Positions 24,555-32,148 of a stretch of 32,430 nt of DNA are shown here, piece after piece. Below the pieces are notes generated by a model that did no database searches, was not told where the DNA came from, and saw only the letters and a program-made list of their open reading frames with translations. The DNA lies in assembly GCF_900142165.1 (NCBI RefSeq), contig NZ_FQZY01000049.1:1-32430 (forward strand). The letters run 5' to 3'. Source of the stretch: Hespellia stercorisuis DSM 15480. Lineage in GTDB: Bacteria > Bacillota > Clostridia > Lachnospirales > Lachnospiraceae. Every line of letters begins with the position of its first letter. Within the stretch, counting starts at the first letter, position 1. The translations under genes were made by a program, and so were the position numbers.

Positions 24555-24989
24555 ATGGAAAAAATCGTACAGACAGCAGGAAAAACCGCACTTGGAGCGT
24601 TTGCCCCTGAATTTGCTCATTACAATGATGATGTGTTATTTGGAGAGAACTGGAATAACCAGGATATTGATGCGAAGACAAGAAGTATCATCACTGTTGT
24701 TGCTTTGATGTCTTCTGGAATTACGGACTCTTCGCTAAAATATCATTTACAGAATGCAAAAGGCCATGGGGTAACTAAAAAAGAGATAGCAGCAATCATC
24801 ACCCATGTGGCATTTTATGTTGGTTGGCCAAAGGGCTGGGCAGTTTTTAATCTGGCTAAAGAGGTATGGAATGAAGAATATGTCGGAAATGACGCAATGG
24901 CGGCCCATGCAGCGTCTATGATTTTCCCAATTGGAAAACCAAATGAAGGGTTGGAAGCAGTTACGGATGAACAGTATTTGAAACTGTAA
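24555..24989 (+). CDS. Carboxymuconolactone decarboxylase-like protein, without cysteines
   Basis: A 144-residue helical protein of the CMD/AhpD fold. Landmarks are DAKTRSIITVVALMSSGITD, then the core helix GVTKKEIAAIITHVAFYVGWPKG. The AhpD CxxC pair is absent and the protein has no cysteine at all, so it cannot act as a thiol peroxidase; it belongs to the decarboxylase-like side of the family. It is the last gene of the MerR operon and is followed by a strong terminator. Small CMD proteins are common next to alpha/beta hydrolases and flavoproteins in such operons. Confidence 0.85.
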   Translation: MEKIVQTAGKTALGAFAPEFAHYNDDVLFGENWNNQDIDAKTRSIITVVALMSSGITDSSLKYHLQNAKGHGVTKKEIAAIITHVAFYVGWPKGWAVFNLAKEVWNEEYVGNDAMAAHAASMIFPIGKPNEGLEAVTDEQYLKL

Positions 24990-25035
24990 AAAATATATAA
25001 TCCTGAATTATTAAAATGGCTATTTTGACAGCAGT

Positions 25036-25072
25036 AAGGCACACAACACGTTTAAGTGTTATGTGCCTTATT
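25036..25072 (+). terminator. Terminator of the MerR-controlled operon
   Basis: AAGGCACA-C-AACAC pairs with GTGTT-A-TGTGCCTT, with one mismatch and a short loop, followed by ATTTA. It lies 47 bases after the last gene of the operon. Confidence 0.7.
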
Positions 25073-25116
25073 TACATATTGAGAAATCGTGTGATTTCAA
25101 CTATAATGAGGTGGAA

Positions 25117-26110
25117 ATGTTCGGTCAAAGAAGTCCGACATATTCCCACAAACGGGTGCTTGTAGTAGCGGCATTTACAGATATCTGTGCGGGAACATTT
25201 GCGTATGATGCGGCAAATCAGGAGAATCTTATCGGAGCGCAGGCAGGAACGGCATCGGTTTTTTTGTATACAGAAAGCATGCCAAATTGCTGGTAGCTAC
25301 TATTGTGGGTGTTGGCCTTTTGTTCCTGTGTATCTATGTGGGTTATGCATTTCCTGTTTTGAAACTTTCGAAGGTGCGCAAGCACAGTATTTGTTTCCGA
25401 TTCTGTTTATTACAGTTGCCTGTGGTTCAATTTCCGGATTTCATTCTTTGGTTGGATATGGTACTACATCCAAGCAGGTAAATAACGAAAAAGATGCGCA
25501 GCTTATCGGTTATGGTGCTATGCTTATAGAGGGCATTGCGTACATGATGAGCAGCTTTGGTTTGAAAGAATCTGTAGGGGTGGTATTTTTAACACTGTCC
25601 TTCTCCGCCTTTGCGCTGACTTCCCTTGATACGGCCACAAGGATTGCCAGATATATGTTTCAGGAGCTGGCGGGAAAAGGACAGAAGGAACAGCAGCCAT
25701 TCTGGCAGAAGACACTGCAAAAACCTATGGTTGCTACACTGATTACAGTAGGTGCTGCCATTGCTTTGCTGGCTTATGGTTACCAGAATATTTGGCCTAT
25801 TTTTGGCGCATCTAATCAGCTTCTGGCGGGGATGGCGCTGCTTGGTCTTACTGCGTGGCTTGCAAGAACGAAAAGGCCAGTATTGCCCATTGCTATTCCA
25901 ATGGTGTTTATGTTCATTGTCACATTGACAGCACTCTTTATGATAGTACGTAAATATCTTGCTGGAGGAAATTTCCTGATGGGAGGTATGGCTACTGCAT
26001 TGCTGCTTCTGGCTGTGGTTCTGATTGCTATCACAATTAAAGCCTTCAAGTCAAGAGAACAGCCGAATAAAAGTATTAAAAAAATAAAAGGAATGTTTTA
26101 TTTGGGCTGA
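25117..26110 (+). pseudogene. Decayed CstA-type carbon starvation (peptide transporter) gene
   Basis: Only the C-terminal two thirds or less can be seen, in at least two frames. The best piece is 25370-26110: YLFPILFITVACGSISGFHS, LVGYGTTSKQVNNEKDAQLI, FSAFALTSLDTATRIARYMF, NIWPIFGASNQLLAGMALLG, all conserved in CstA. Upstream, 25270-25360 reads RKHAKLLVATIVGVGLLFLC in a different frame. The expected central segment between these pieces appears deleted. The N-terminal portion is not found; 25117-25290 is open but not clearly CstA. The C-terminus is basic and may be native. CstA proteins are multi-helix transporters of peptides or pyruvate; this one is dead. Confidence 0.75.
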
Positions 26111-26127
26111 GGAATGATTATTGCTAT

Positions 26128-26158
26128 ATCAGAGATCCTCTTATGAGCGTTCTCTGAT
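26128..26158 (+). terminator. Hairpin after the cstA remnant
   Basis: ATCAGAGA (26128-26135) pairs with TCTCTGAT (26151-26158) around a 15-base loop. It lies 18 bases after the remnant's stop codon. No T-run follows, so it is a weak terminator at best. Confidence 0.35.
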
Positions 26159-26220
26159 ATTCAATCCGGAATATGAGTTTATCGGCATATTTGCAGACCG
26201 GGGAATCTCCGGTTTCAGCA
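26139..26220 (+). pseudogene. Scrap of a serine recombinase catalytic domain
   Basis: About 25 residues (SSYERSLIFNPEYEFIGIFA, then DRGISGFSR) match the stretch of clostridial large serine recombinases that follows the catalytic loop (NPEYEF and ADxGISG). Nothing before or after fits. It reads on the plus strand, opposite to the recombinase remnants at 19-20.6 kb, and may be debris of another element. Confidence 0.55.
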
Positions 26221-26279
26221 GGAATATGGCAGTCCAGTTTTTTTTCGGATATGAACTTTTTAGGGACGGAGGAGAAACG

Positions 26280-26579
26280 ATGACATGGGTACCTTATAAC
26301 AATGGGAACACAATTGGCACGAAAGGCTCGGAAAACGGAACAATTCTTTCGGATGAAGAATTTGGTGGTTCGGTCAGAATAACGGTGGAAGAATGCCCAT
26401 CATATTCTGCTATCACCTGTGGCGTTTATGGTGCAATGGTGCATACTGCTTTTTTTGATAAGAAAGACAGTGAAGAAAAATACAAATCCATGAAAAGAGA
26501 ATTAGAAGAGTTTATTCTTTTGGACACAACTGACGAAGAAGAGTGTGCATTTTATGATGCATTTACAAGTAAGTATTAG
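26280..26579 (+). CDS. Hypothetical protein, 99 residues
   Basis: ATG 26280 has GGAGGAG at good distance and marks the real start inside a longer open frame. The protein (MTWVPYNNGNTIGTKGSENG, then SAITCGVYGAMVHTAFF and a C-terminal charged helix) belongs to a small conserved hypothetical group in which the N-terminal NNGxTIGxxGSENG and ITCGxYG patterns recur. This recollection is not verified. No function is known to me. No signal peptide or membrane segment is present, and it is probably intact. Confidence 0.6.
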   Translation: MTWVPYNNGNTIGTKGSENGTILSDEEFGGSVRITVEECPSYSAITCGVYGAMVHTAFFDKKDSEEKYKSMKRELEEFILLDTTDEEECAFYDAFTSKY

Positions 26580-26694
26580 TTGAGACCTCGAAATATCGGT
26601 GTCGAGGGGAGTGGACGTGTTTCCTATCGAGGATTTTGAGAGGGTCGAAGGTGTAAGGATTTGCAGCTTGATGAGCTTGATATAATAGGCAAAA

Positions 26695-26857
26695 GGCACC
26701 TTTTTCAGGCACATGATATTCGCTGGTGACGGTGAAAAATGCAGAAATAAAGTAATAAAAGATTACGCCAATGTTCCGGCGGCAGTCAATATAGTGTGTA
26801 GGAACACAACAGAATAAGATCTACAACAGGGGGTACTGAATAAAAACAGTATCCCCT
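26695..26857 (+). repeat. 160-bp direct repeat, copy 2
   Basis: Second copy of the sequence at 21157-21317, same orientation. The same frame is kept (HMIFAGDGEKCRNKVIKDYA, ending NTTE and TAA), as is the same terminator hairpin. Upstream of it, 26580-26694 is non-coding and holds a small inverted repeat CCTCG/CGAGG near 26586. Confidence 0.75.
26829..26856 (+). terminator. Terminator in repeat copy 2
   Basis: GGGG-G-TACTG pairs with CAGTA-T-CCCC (one G-U pair) around AATAAAAA, followed by TTAAATTT. It is the counterpart of the hairpin at 21291-21316 and insulates the MarR gene from upstream transcription. Confidence 0.6.
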
Positions 26858-26930
26858 TAAATTTGCGATAGATCTAAGGTGAGTGCTTACGATCTAAGAG
26901 GAACTACAACCACCCAAGATCATTCCACTA

Positions 26931-26976
26931 TTGACATATGTACGAAATCGGATATAATAAAATGTATGAAATCGGA
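26931..26976 (+). promoter_or_regulatory. MarR gene promoter with 15-bp direct repeats
   Basis: TTGACA (26931-26936) and TATAAT (26953-26958) are a near-consensus promoter with a 16-base spacer. ATGTACGAAATCGGA (26938-26952) fills the spacer and recurs with one change at 26962-26976, 24 bases on, just past the -10. A repressor bound to both would block polymerase completely; autoregulation by the MarR protein is the likely reading. Confidence 0.7.
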
Positions 26977-26991
26977 CAAGGAGATGAAGAT

Positions 26992-27423
26992 ATGCACTAT
27001 TTAGAAGCAGAACAATATACACATTTAGCAGGAGAAATCAACTCTCTATATCATGAGGCCGCTGTGAAAATGGGGATTTCAGACAGTGTACAAAATATTT
27101 TATATATTATTTCCGAGAAAGAAGGACAGTGCCTCCAAAGTGAAATAAGCAAGATGACCGGTATTAGCCGTCAAACAATCAATTCCGCAATTCGCAAATT
27201 AGAAAAAGAAGGAATTGTGTATCTCAAACAGGGAAACGGAAGGAATACAATTGTTTGTTTATCAGAAAAAGGGGAAAAATTTGCATCAGAAAAAATCTAT
27301 CCCTTATACGAAATAGAAAATAAAATTTGGAATGAGTGGACTCCAAATGAACGACAGCAATATTTAATTCTTACCAAAAAATATCGTGACGGACTAAAAA
27401 AATACTTAAAGGACATTTTGTAA
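26992..27423 (+). CDS. MarR family transcription regulator
   Basis: A 143-residue protein with a MarR winged helix: LQSEISKMTGISRQTINSAI, then RKLEKEGIVYLKQGNGRNTI with the wing, and flanking dimer helices. ATG 26992 with AAGGAG is chosen; the ATG at 26938 lies within the promoter and cannot be the start. It is followed at 175 bases by an MFS efflux gene on the same strand, the usual partner of such repressors. Inducing ligand unknown. Confidence 0.85.
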   Translation: MHYLEAEQYTHLAGEINSLYHEAAVKMGISDSVQNILYIISEKEGQCLQSEISKMTGISRQTINSAIRKLEKEGIVYLKQGNGRNTIVCLSEKGEKFASEKIYPLYEIENKIWNEWTPNERQQYLILTKKYRDGLKKYLKDIL

Positions 27424-27597
27424 GTGAGGAGCAAATGTTTTTGAAGGGAGGTGGCTTGATGCTGACAGCAATGAACTAAGGGGATTTATCACATCGGATA
27501 TTGTCCCCTATTTCGCCATAGCGTACAAAATGGTTGTCATTAGCAGCCGTTTTTGTTGAGCAAACAAAACATTATGAAAATAAGAGGACAATTTAAT

Positions 27598-28818
27598 ATG
27601 AAAAAAACACAAAAATGGAAATCACAATTTATTGTTGTAGCATTAGGACAGGCAATCTCAATGCTAGGTAGTCACGGCGTACAATTTGCATTGATCTGGT
27701 GGCTTGCTGAAAAAACATCATCCCCCTTAATGCTCGGAATAGCAGGAATCGTTGCGTACCTCCCAATGTCTATATTCAGCCCGCTGGCGGGAATTGCGGC
27801 AGACCGCTATAACCGGAAGTTTATCTCGATTTTTTCGGATATGGCAATGGGTGTGGCCGCACTGATTTACGCAGTGCTGCTGTTCTTTTTCGACTTGCCT
27901 GTATGGACTGTATTCGTTATGCTTTGCGTTCGTGGTATTGGCAGCACTTTTCAGCAGCCTGCCATACAATCCATTATTCCGCAGCTTGTACCGAAAGACC
28001 AGCTGGTAAAAACAAATGGGTGGATGCAGCTTTTAAATTCAGGATCATTTCTGCTTGGCCCGGTTATCGGAGCGGCTTTATATGCTATCTTTCCGATGTC
28101 AGTTGTTTTGATGAGTGATGTGGTGGGAGCTATTTTAGCAAGTGCTGCATTAGCAGTTGTAAGAATACCGGAACTGGCAAAAACGAAAGATGAAAAGCAG
28201 CACTTTGTTACCGAGATAAAAGAGGGGCTGCAGGTATTTAAGGAAGATAAAAAGCTGTTCTATATCATAATTGCAGAAGCACTCTGTATGTTCTTTTATG
28301 CACCCTTATCTTCCTTTTACCCGTTGATGACCAGTGATTATTTCAATCTGCCTGCAATGTACGGAAGTGCGGTCGAATTATCCTTTGCAATCGGTATGAT
28401 GATATCAGCACTCCTGTTTTCCAGCATTTTGAAAGTGGAACGGAAAATCAGAGTTTCCTTTATCGGCCTGTTTGGAATGGGGGCTGCATCTTTTGTCTGC
28501 GGTGTGATACCGCCGGCGTATGTTGGCTGGTTTTTCTTTGCGGCAGTCTGTATCTGTTTAGGTGCAGCGGGAAATGTTCACACAATCCCGCTGACTGCTT
28601 ATATGCAGGAAACGATTGCTCCCGAGAAAATGGGGCGTGCTTTTTCGGTACTTACGCTGATTTCTTCTGTGACTATGCCCGTGGGTCTGCTTTTTAGCAG
28701 TCCGATAGCCGAAAAGGTGGGGGTAAATGTCTGGTTTCTGGTATCCGGGTTTTGTATGATTATACTTACTACATTTGTTTTCATCTATTATATTCTTAAA
28801 CACGGGGTCAAGGGATGA
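27598..28818 (+). CDS. MFS efflux transporter (macrolide-efflux-like MFS_3 group)
   Basis: A 406-residue membrane protein with 12 predicted helices. Landmarks: QAISMLGSHGVQFALIWWLA in helix 1, the loop motif GIAADRYNRK (motif A), RGIGSTFQQPAIQSIIPQLV and LLNSGSFLLGPVIGAALYAI. This pattern is that of Mef-like drug exporters. ATG 27598 is preferred since AAGAGGA lies upstream; in-frame starts at 27553 and 27574 are less well placed. Substrate cannot be predicted reliably. It is probably repressed by the MarR protein encoded just upstream. No truncation is seen. Confidence 0.85.
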   Translation: MKKTQKWKSQFIVVALGQAISMLGSHGVQFALIWWLAEKTSSPLMLGIAGIVAYLPMSIFSPLAGIAADRYNRKFISIFSDMAMGVAALIYAVLLFFFDLPVWTVFVMLCVRGIGSTFQQPAIQSIIPQLVPKDQLVKTNGWMQLLNSGSFLLGPVIGAALYAIFPMSVVLMSDVVGAILASAALAVVRIPELAKTKDEKQHFVTEIKEGLQVFKEDKKLFYIIIAEALCMFFYAPLSSFYPLMTSDYFNLPAMYGSAVELSFAIGMMISALLFSSILKVERKIRVSFIGLFGMGAASFVCGVIPPAYVGWFFFAAVCICLGAAGNVHTIPLTAYMQETIAPEKMGRAFSVLTLISSVTMPVGLLFSSPIAEKVGVNVWFLVSGFCMIILTTFVFIYYILKHGVKG

Positions 28819-29039
28819 AGTAAGATATTCCCTGTTTCTTCTGAGCCTGACCATGTCGGTGATGAACGGCTATGAACTGCCGGGATTTCATTTTATACCG
28901 GGGTGCTGATAAGTAATGTGTCATATTTCCAGAATACGCATAAGATAAAGAAGGAAGAGTGTCTGGATGCAGAACTATTATCACGTACAGCTGCTCTGAC
29001 TATTATATAAAATATCTTGAAATATGAGAGGAAAATTTT

Positions 29040-29411
29040 ATGCCAGACAATTTGAACCAAACCCTTAACGAGGACCAGACCTGCCCGGCAATAGGGTATC
29101 AGTCCGCTTCTATCTGCGTACCAGTTACAGTGACTCCATTTGCAAAAACAGGTGCTACCAGAACAAAATGCTGTGGGAATCCTGTAGTGGTTCCTGGGCG
29201 TAACGTTTGTGACGGAGTCAAAAACGGTGCTTGCTCTTTTACGATCAGCCAGGATATCTGTGTTGCGGTACCCGTGGATTTTGGCGCGGTGGCCACGGTT
29301 GGTGATACTTTTGTAAGATGTAACGGCGCATCTTCGGAGGACATTTGTACTCACTGCGATAAAATTGACGAATCTGTCACACTGGAAATTCCAATAGATA
29401 AAGTACGCTAA
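29040..29411 (+). CDS. Cysteine-rich protein A of a paralogous pair
   Basis: A 123-residue protein with ten cysteines and no signal peptide. Two sequence blocks recur in the next protein: ICVPVTVTPFAKTGATRTKC followed by CGNPVV, and CSFTISQDICVAVPVDFGAV followed by ATVGDTFVRC. The alternating V/x pattern predicts beta-strands, and the block around ISQDICVAVPVDFGA resembles the SPOCS/DUF3794-type repeats of spore coat proteins, an unverified impression. GAGAGGA precedes ATG 29040. The stop and next start overlap (TAATG at 29409-29413), so both are made together. Possibly a disulfide- or metal-crosslinked structural protein. Confidence 0.7.
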   Translation: MPDNLNQTLNEDQTCPAIGYQSASICVPVTVTPFAKTGATRTKCCGNPVVVPGRNVCDGVKNGACSFTISQDICVAVPVDFGAVATVGDTFVRCNGASSEDICTHCDKIDESVTLEIPIDKVR

Positions 29412-29749
29412 TGAATAAAGAGCATACGCAGGAGTCCTGCGGCCATCAGAAAGAGTGTTCTACCTGCACAAGTGTGACTTCTCATTATGCAGCTGTGAGT
29501 GTTCCTTTAAAATTACATCCATACGCAACGGTTGGGGAATTGGAAATGGAATGCTGCGGCGAGCCGGTAATAACGCTGCGGCCAAGTCAAGGAACAAATA
29601 GCTCTTGTGGATGTGAACTTACGGTCACACAGACCATTTGCGTCCGAATCCCATTGGAATATGGCACAACTGCTGATGTTGGAGAAACCAGTGCAATATG
29701 TAAAAGCAAGCCGAACTGTGGCGGCGCTTCACACAAACAGAGTCAGTAA
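29411..29749 (+). CDS. Cysteine-rich protein B of a paralogous pair
   Basis: A 112-residue paralogue of the preceding protein, also with ten cysteines. Shared blocks: VSVPLKLHPYATVGELEMEC followed by CGEPVI, and CELTVTQTICVRIPLEYGTT followed by ADVGETSAIC. The N-terminus has an extra cysteine cluster (CGHQKECSTC), and the C-terminus a C-x4-C pair. The conserved twin cysteine before GxPV occupies the same place in both proteins. It ends before a strong terminator and so closes a two-gene operon. Confidence 0.7.
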   Translation: MNKEHTQESCGHQKECSTCTSVTSHYAAVSVPLKLHPYATVGELEMECCGEPVITLRPSQGTNSSCGCELTVTQTICVRIPLEYGTTADVGETSAICKSKPNCGGASHKQSQ

Positions 29750-29765
29750 ATCGGATACTCAAATA

Positions 29766-29803
29766 AAAGCAACAGGGGGCAAAACACAGCTCCCTGTTGT
29801 TTT
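29766..29803 (+). terminator. Terminator of the cysteine-rich pair
   Basis: CAACAGGG (29770-29777) pairs exactly with CCCTGTTG (29792-29799), followed by TTTT and preceded by AAAAG. A 14-base loop separates the arms. Confidence 0.8.
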
Positions 29804-29904
29804 GCGCTATGGGCTTTGAGCCGGCGAGAGTTGCTCGGAAACAGATGCTACAACTATATTACAACGATGTTACGTCTATGCTACATTCTGTATACATACA
29901 AATG

Positions 29905-29995
29905 TTGACCGACTGGTCTGTTTGTGATACAATGCAAATCACAGACCAACTGGTCTGCTTATGGAACAATGCGAATGACAGACCTATCGATCTGT
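29905..29995 (+). promoter_or_regulatory. TetR promoter with three operator-like palindromes
   Basis: TTGACC (29905-29910) and TACAAT (29928-29933), 17 bases apart, form the promoter. The palindrome CAGACCA-AC-TGGTCTG lies at 29942-29957. A diverged copy overlaps the -35 (TTGACCGACTGGTCTG, 29905-29920), and a third, CAGACCTATCGATCTG, is at 29980-29995. Starts are 37 and 38 bases apart. This arrangement suits autorepression by the TetR protein encoded at 30016. Confidence 0.75.
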
Positions 29996-30015
29996 TTATG
30001 ATGTGAGGTGAATTT

Positions 30016-30651
30016 ATGAAAAGGGAAGAGAAAAACGCGATTTCTCGGCAGCGGATTTTGGACGCTGCATTAAAAGAGTTTTCGGAAAAAGGATACGGCG
30101 GCGCTTCTTTAAATACGGTTTGCGCTGAGAATGCCATATCCAAAGGCATTATCTATCATTATTTCAAGGATAAGGACGAACTGTACCTGCTGTGCGTGAC
30201 CGATTGCTTCAATACGCTGACGGCATATATGAAAGCCATGCAGGAGGATGTGTCGGCCACGATTGAGCGGAGGCTAAGCGCGTACTTTGATGCGAGGCTG
30301 CGATTCTTTGCGGAAAATCCGCTGTATCTCGGTGTCTTTTTAGATGTAGTTCTGAATCCTCCCGCTCATCTGGCCATGCAGATTGCCAATGCACGGGATG
30401 CCTTTGACGCGCTGAACATATCCGTGCTGACCGCACTGTTGGAGAGCGCGCCCCTGCGGAAGGGCCTTTCTGCGGCTGCCGTAACAGAGGATTTCAGGAT
30501 GTACATGGATTTTTTTAACGCACGTTTTCGCGTGGCACTCGCCGATGCTGTTACGCCTGAAGATGCGCTGCGTGAACATGAGGAAAGGAGTCACCGCCAG
30601 CTCAGCATTTTGCTGCATGGCGTGTTGGAACATCAAGATGAAAAAGACTGA
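30016..30651 (+). CDS. TetR/AcrR family repressor
   Basis: A 211-residue regulator. The N-terminal TetR helix-turn-helix is clear (RILDAALKEFSEKGYGGASL, then ISKGIIYHYFKDKDELY). The C-terminal ligand domain is helical. GTGAGGTG precedes ATG 30016. Its last 14 bases overlap the MATE gene, so the two are co-expressed, and the palindromes upstream suggest the pair is autoregulated. The DNA is more GC-rich than the 13-19 kb region, in line with a separate origin. Inducer unknown, probably a MATE substrate. Confidence 0.9.
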   Translation: MKREEKNAISRQRILDAALKEFSEKGYGGASLNTVCAENAISKGIIYHYFKDKDELYLLCVTDCFNTLTAYMKAMQEDVSATIERRLSAYFDARLRFFAENPLYLGVFLDVVLNPPAHLAMQIANARDAFDALNISVLTALLESAPLRKGLSAAAVTEDFRMYMDFFNARFRVALADAVTPEDALREHEERSHRQLSILLHGVLEHQDEKD

Positions 30652-32017
30652 TACTGTGAATAAAGAATTACTGCTCTCCACCACTGCTCCGTCCAAAGCT
30701 ATCACAAAACTGGCAATCCCTGCCACGCTGGCATTGCTGGCAAAAGCTGTTTATAACATCGTGGACACTGCCTATATCGGTATGTTGGGCAGTGATATCG
30801 CTCTTGCGGCGGTGGGCGTTACACTGCCGCTGCTGCTCATTATGGTGTCTGTGGAAAACATCTTTGCCGCGGGCGCAGCCGTACTGGCCGGTCGTCAGCT
30901 CGGCGCGAATGACAAAGAAGGAGCAAGCCGCACCATCACCACTATCGTGGGCCTTTCCATGGGAATCGGCGTTCTGCTTTGTGTTTTGGGCATCTTCTTC
31001 ATAGAGCCGCTGCTGCGCGCGTTCGGCGCGTCCGATGCGGTTCTGCCACAAGCAAAAGACTATGCATTCTGGATGTTCATTGCCGCGGTTTTCAATCTCC
31101 CGGCGCAGAGCCTGAACTGTGCCGCCCGGGCGGAATCCTCCGTGAAAATATCGACCATCGCGGTAACGGTGGGTGCGGCACTCAACGTAGTGCTTGACCC
31201 CGTGTTTATGTTCTCGTGGGGGCTTGATATGGGTGTTGAGGGTGCATCTTTCGCAACAACACTTTCGCAGTGTGTAACCTTTGCAATCCTCGCATGGTTT
31301 TATCTTCGTGGACACTCCATCATCAAGGTGAAACTCTCGAGTTTCCAGCTTTCCGGGAAAATGGTTTGGGCTGTTGTGTCCATCGGCATTCCAACAGCGG
31401 TCATCCAGATTTGCCTTGCCGTCGCAACCTCCCTGACCAATATTGCCGCAAAGCCTCTGCCGGACGCCGACCTCATCATTGCCGCTTACGGCGTGGTGCA
31501 GCGGCTGATTTTGATTGGCTGTTATGTGATCATGGGCTTTATGCAGGGATATCAGCCTGTCGCGTCCTATGCGTTTGGCGCGAAAAACGAGGAGCGGTTT
31601 CATCAATCCGCACGTTTTGCCCTGCGGGGATCGCTGCTGCTGACGGTAATCGTTGCTGCGCTGTACATCATTTTATCCAGACCTCTCATCCTGCTGTTCA
31701 ACCGCAACCCGGCGGTAATCGAATACGGGCGCTGGTTACTGATTTCGCAAGTGGCGCTGTATCCGGCCTTCGGGCTATGCTACATGATGACGATTACATT
31801 CCAGACCATCGGCTCATCAAAAATGGGACTCCTTCTCTCTATGATACGCCAGGGGCTGTTCTATGTCCCGTTCATTCTGACGATGCCCGGGATGCTGGGA
31901 GTAACAGGCGTCTATCTCTCACAGCCTTTCGCTGATATATTGACGATACTGGTATGCATATTTCTGGTGAAGCCAATGAAACGAATGGCATCGCAAAATA
32001 TACAGGAAAAGTACTGA
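30638..32017 (+). CDS. MATE family efflux transporter
   Basis: A 459-residue protein of about 12 helices, from ATG 30638, which overlaps the repressor gene's end; earlier in-frame starts give a non-homologous N-terminus. Landmarks: SKAITKLAIPATLALLAKAV, YNIVDTAYIGMLGSDIALAA, AAGAAVLAGRQLGANDKEGA, and the second repeat GIPTAVIQICLAVATSLTN, YVIMGFMQGYQPVASYAFGA. These are typical of the MepA-type MATE group, which exports drugs and dyes using a Na+ or H+ gradient. It appears complete. It is unrelated to the MATE remnant at 15.4 kb except by family. Confidence 0.9.
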   Translation: MKKTDTVNKELLLSTTAPSKAITKLAIPATLALLAKAVYNIVDTAYIGMLGSDIALAAVGVTLPLLLIMVSVENIFAAGAAVLAGRQLGANDKEGASRTITTIVGLSMGIGVLLCVLGIFFIEPLLRAFGASDAVLPQAKDYAFWMFIAAVFNLPAQSLNCAARAESSVKISTIAVTVGAALNVVLDPVFMFSWGLDMGVEGASFATTLSQCVTFAILAWFYLRGHSIIKVKLSSFQLSGKMVWAVVSIGIPTAVIQICLAVATSLTNIAAKPLPDADLIIAAYGVVQRLILIGCYVIMGFMQGYQPVASYAFGAKNEERFHQSARFALRGSLLLTVIVAALYIILSRPLILLFNRNPAVIEYGRWLLISQVALYPAFGLCYMMTITFQTIGSSKMGLLLSMIRQGLFYVPFILTMPGMLGVTGVYLSQPFADILTILVCIFLVKPMKRMASQNIQEKY

Positions 32018-32148
32018 AATTACCGGGGGAAAACCGGATAGATTTTGGGGTTATTCTGAAATCAAATTGTGCAGCGGCAACACATAGAAATGAATTGACT
32101 TTTGTCAGAAAAACTCATATTATAAACTAGTAACTGTTCAGAACTCCA

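Noticed and set aside
28819-29039. Possible permease remnant (SLTMSVMNGYELPGFHF and a second short frame)
   Set aside because: Two short frames in different phases with no clear family; not enough to call a pseudogene.
30668-31606. Minus-strand frame of 312 codons opposite the MATE gene
   Set aside because: A long shadow frame caused by the higher GC content; it has no domain likeness and no ribosome site.
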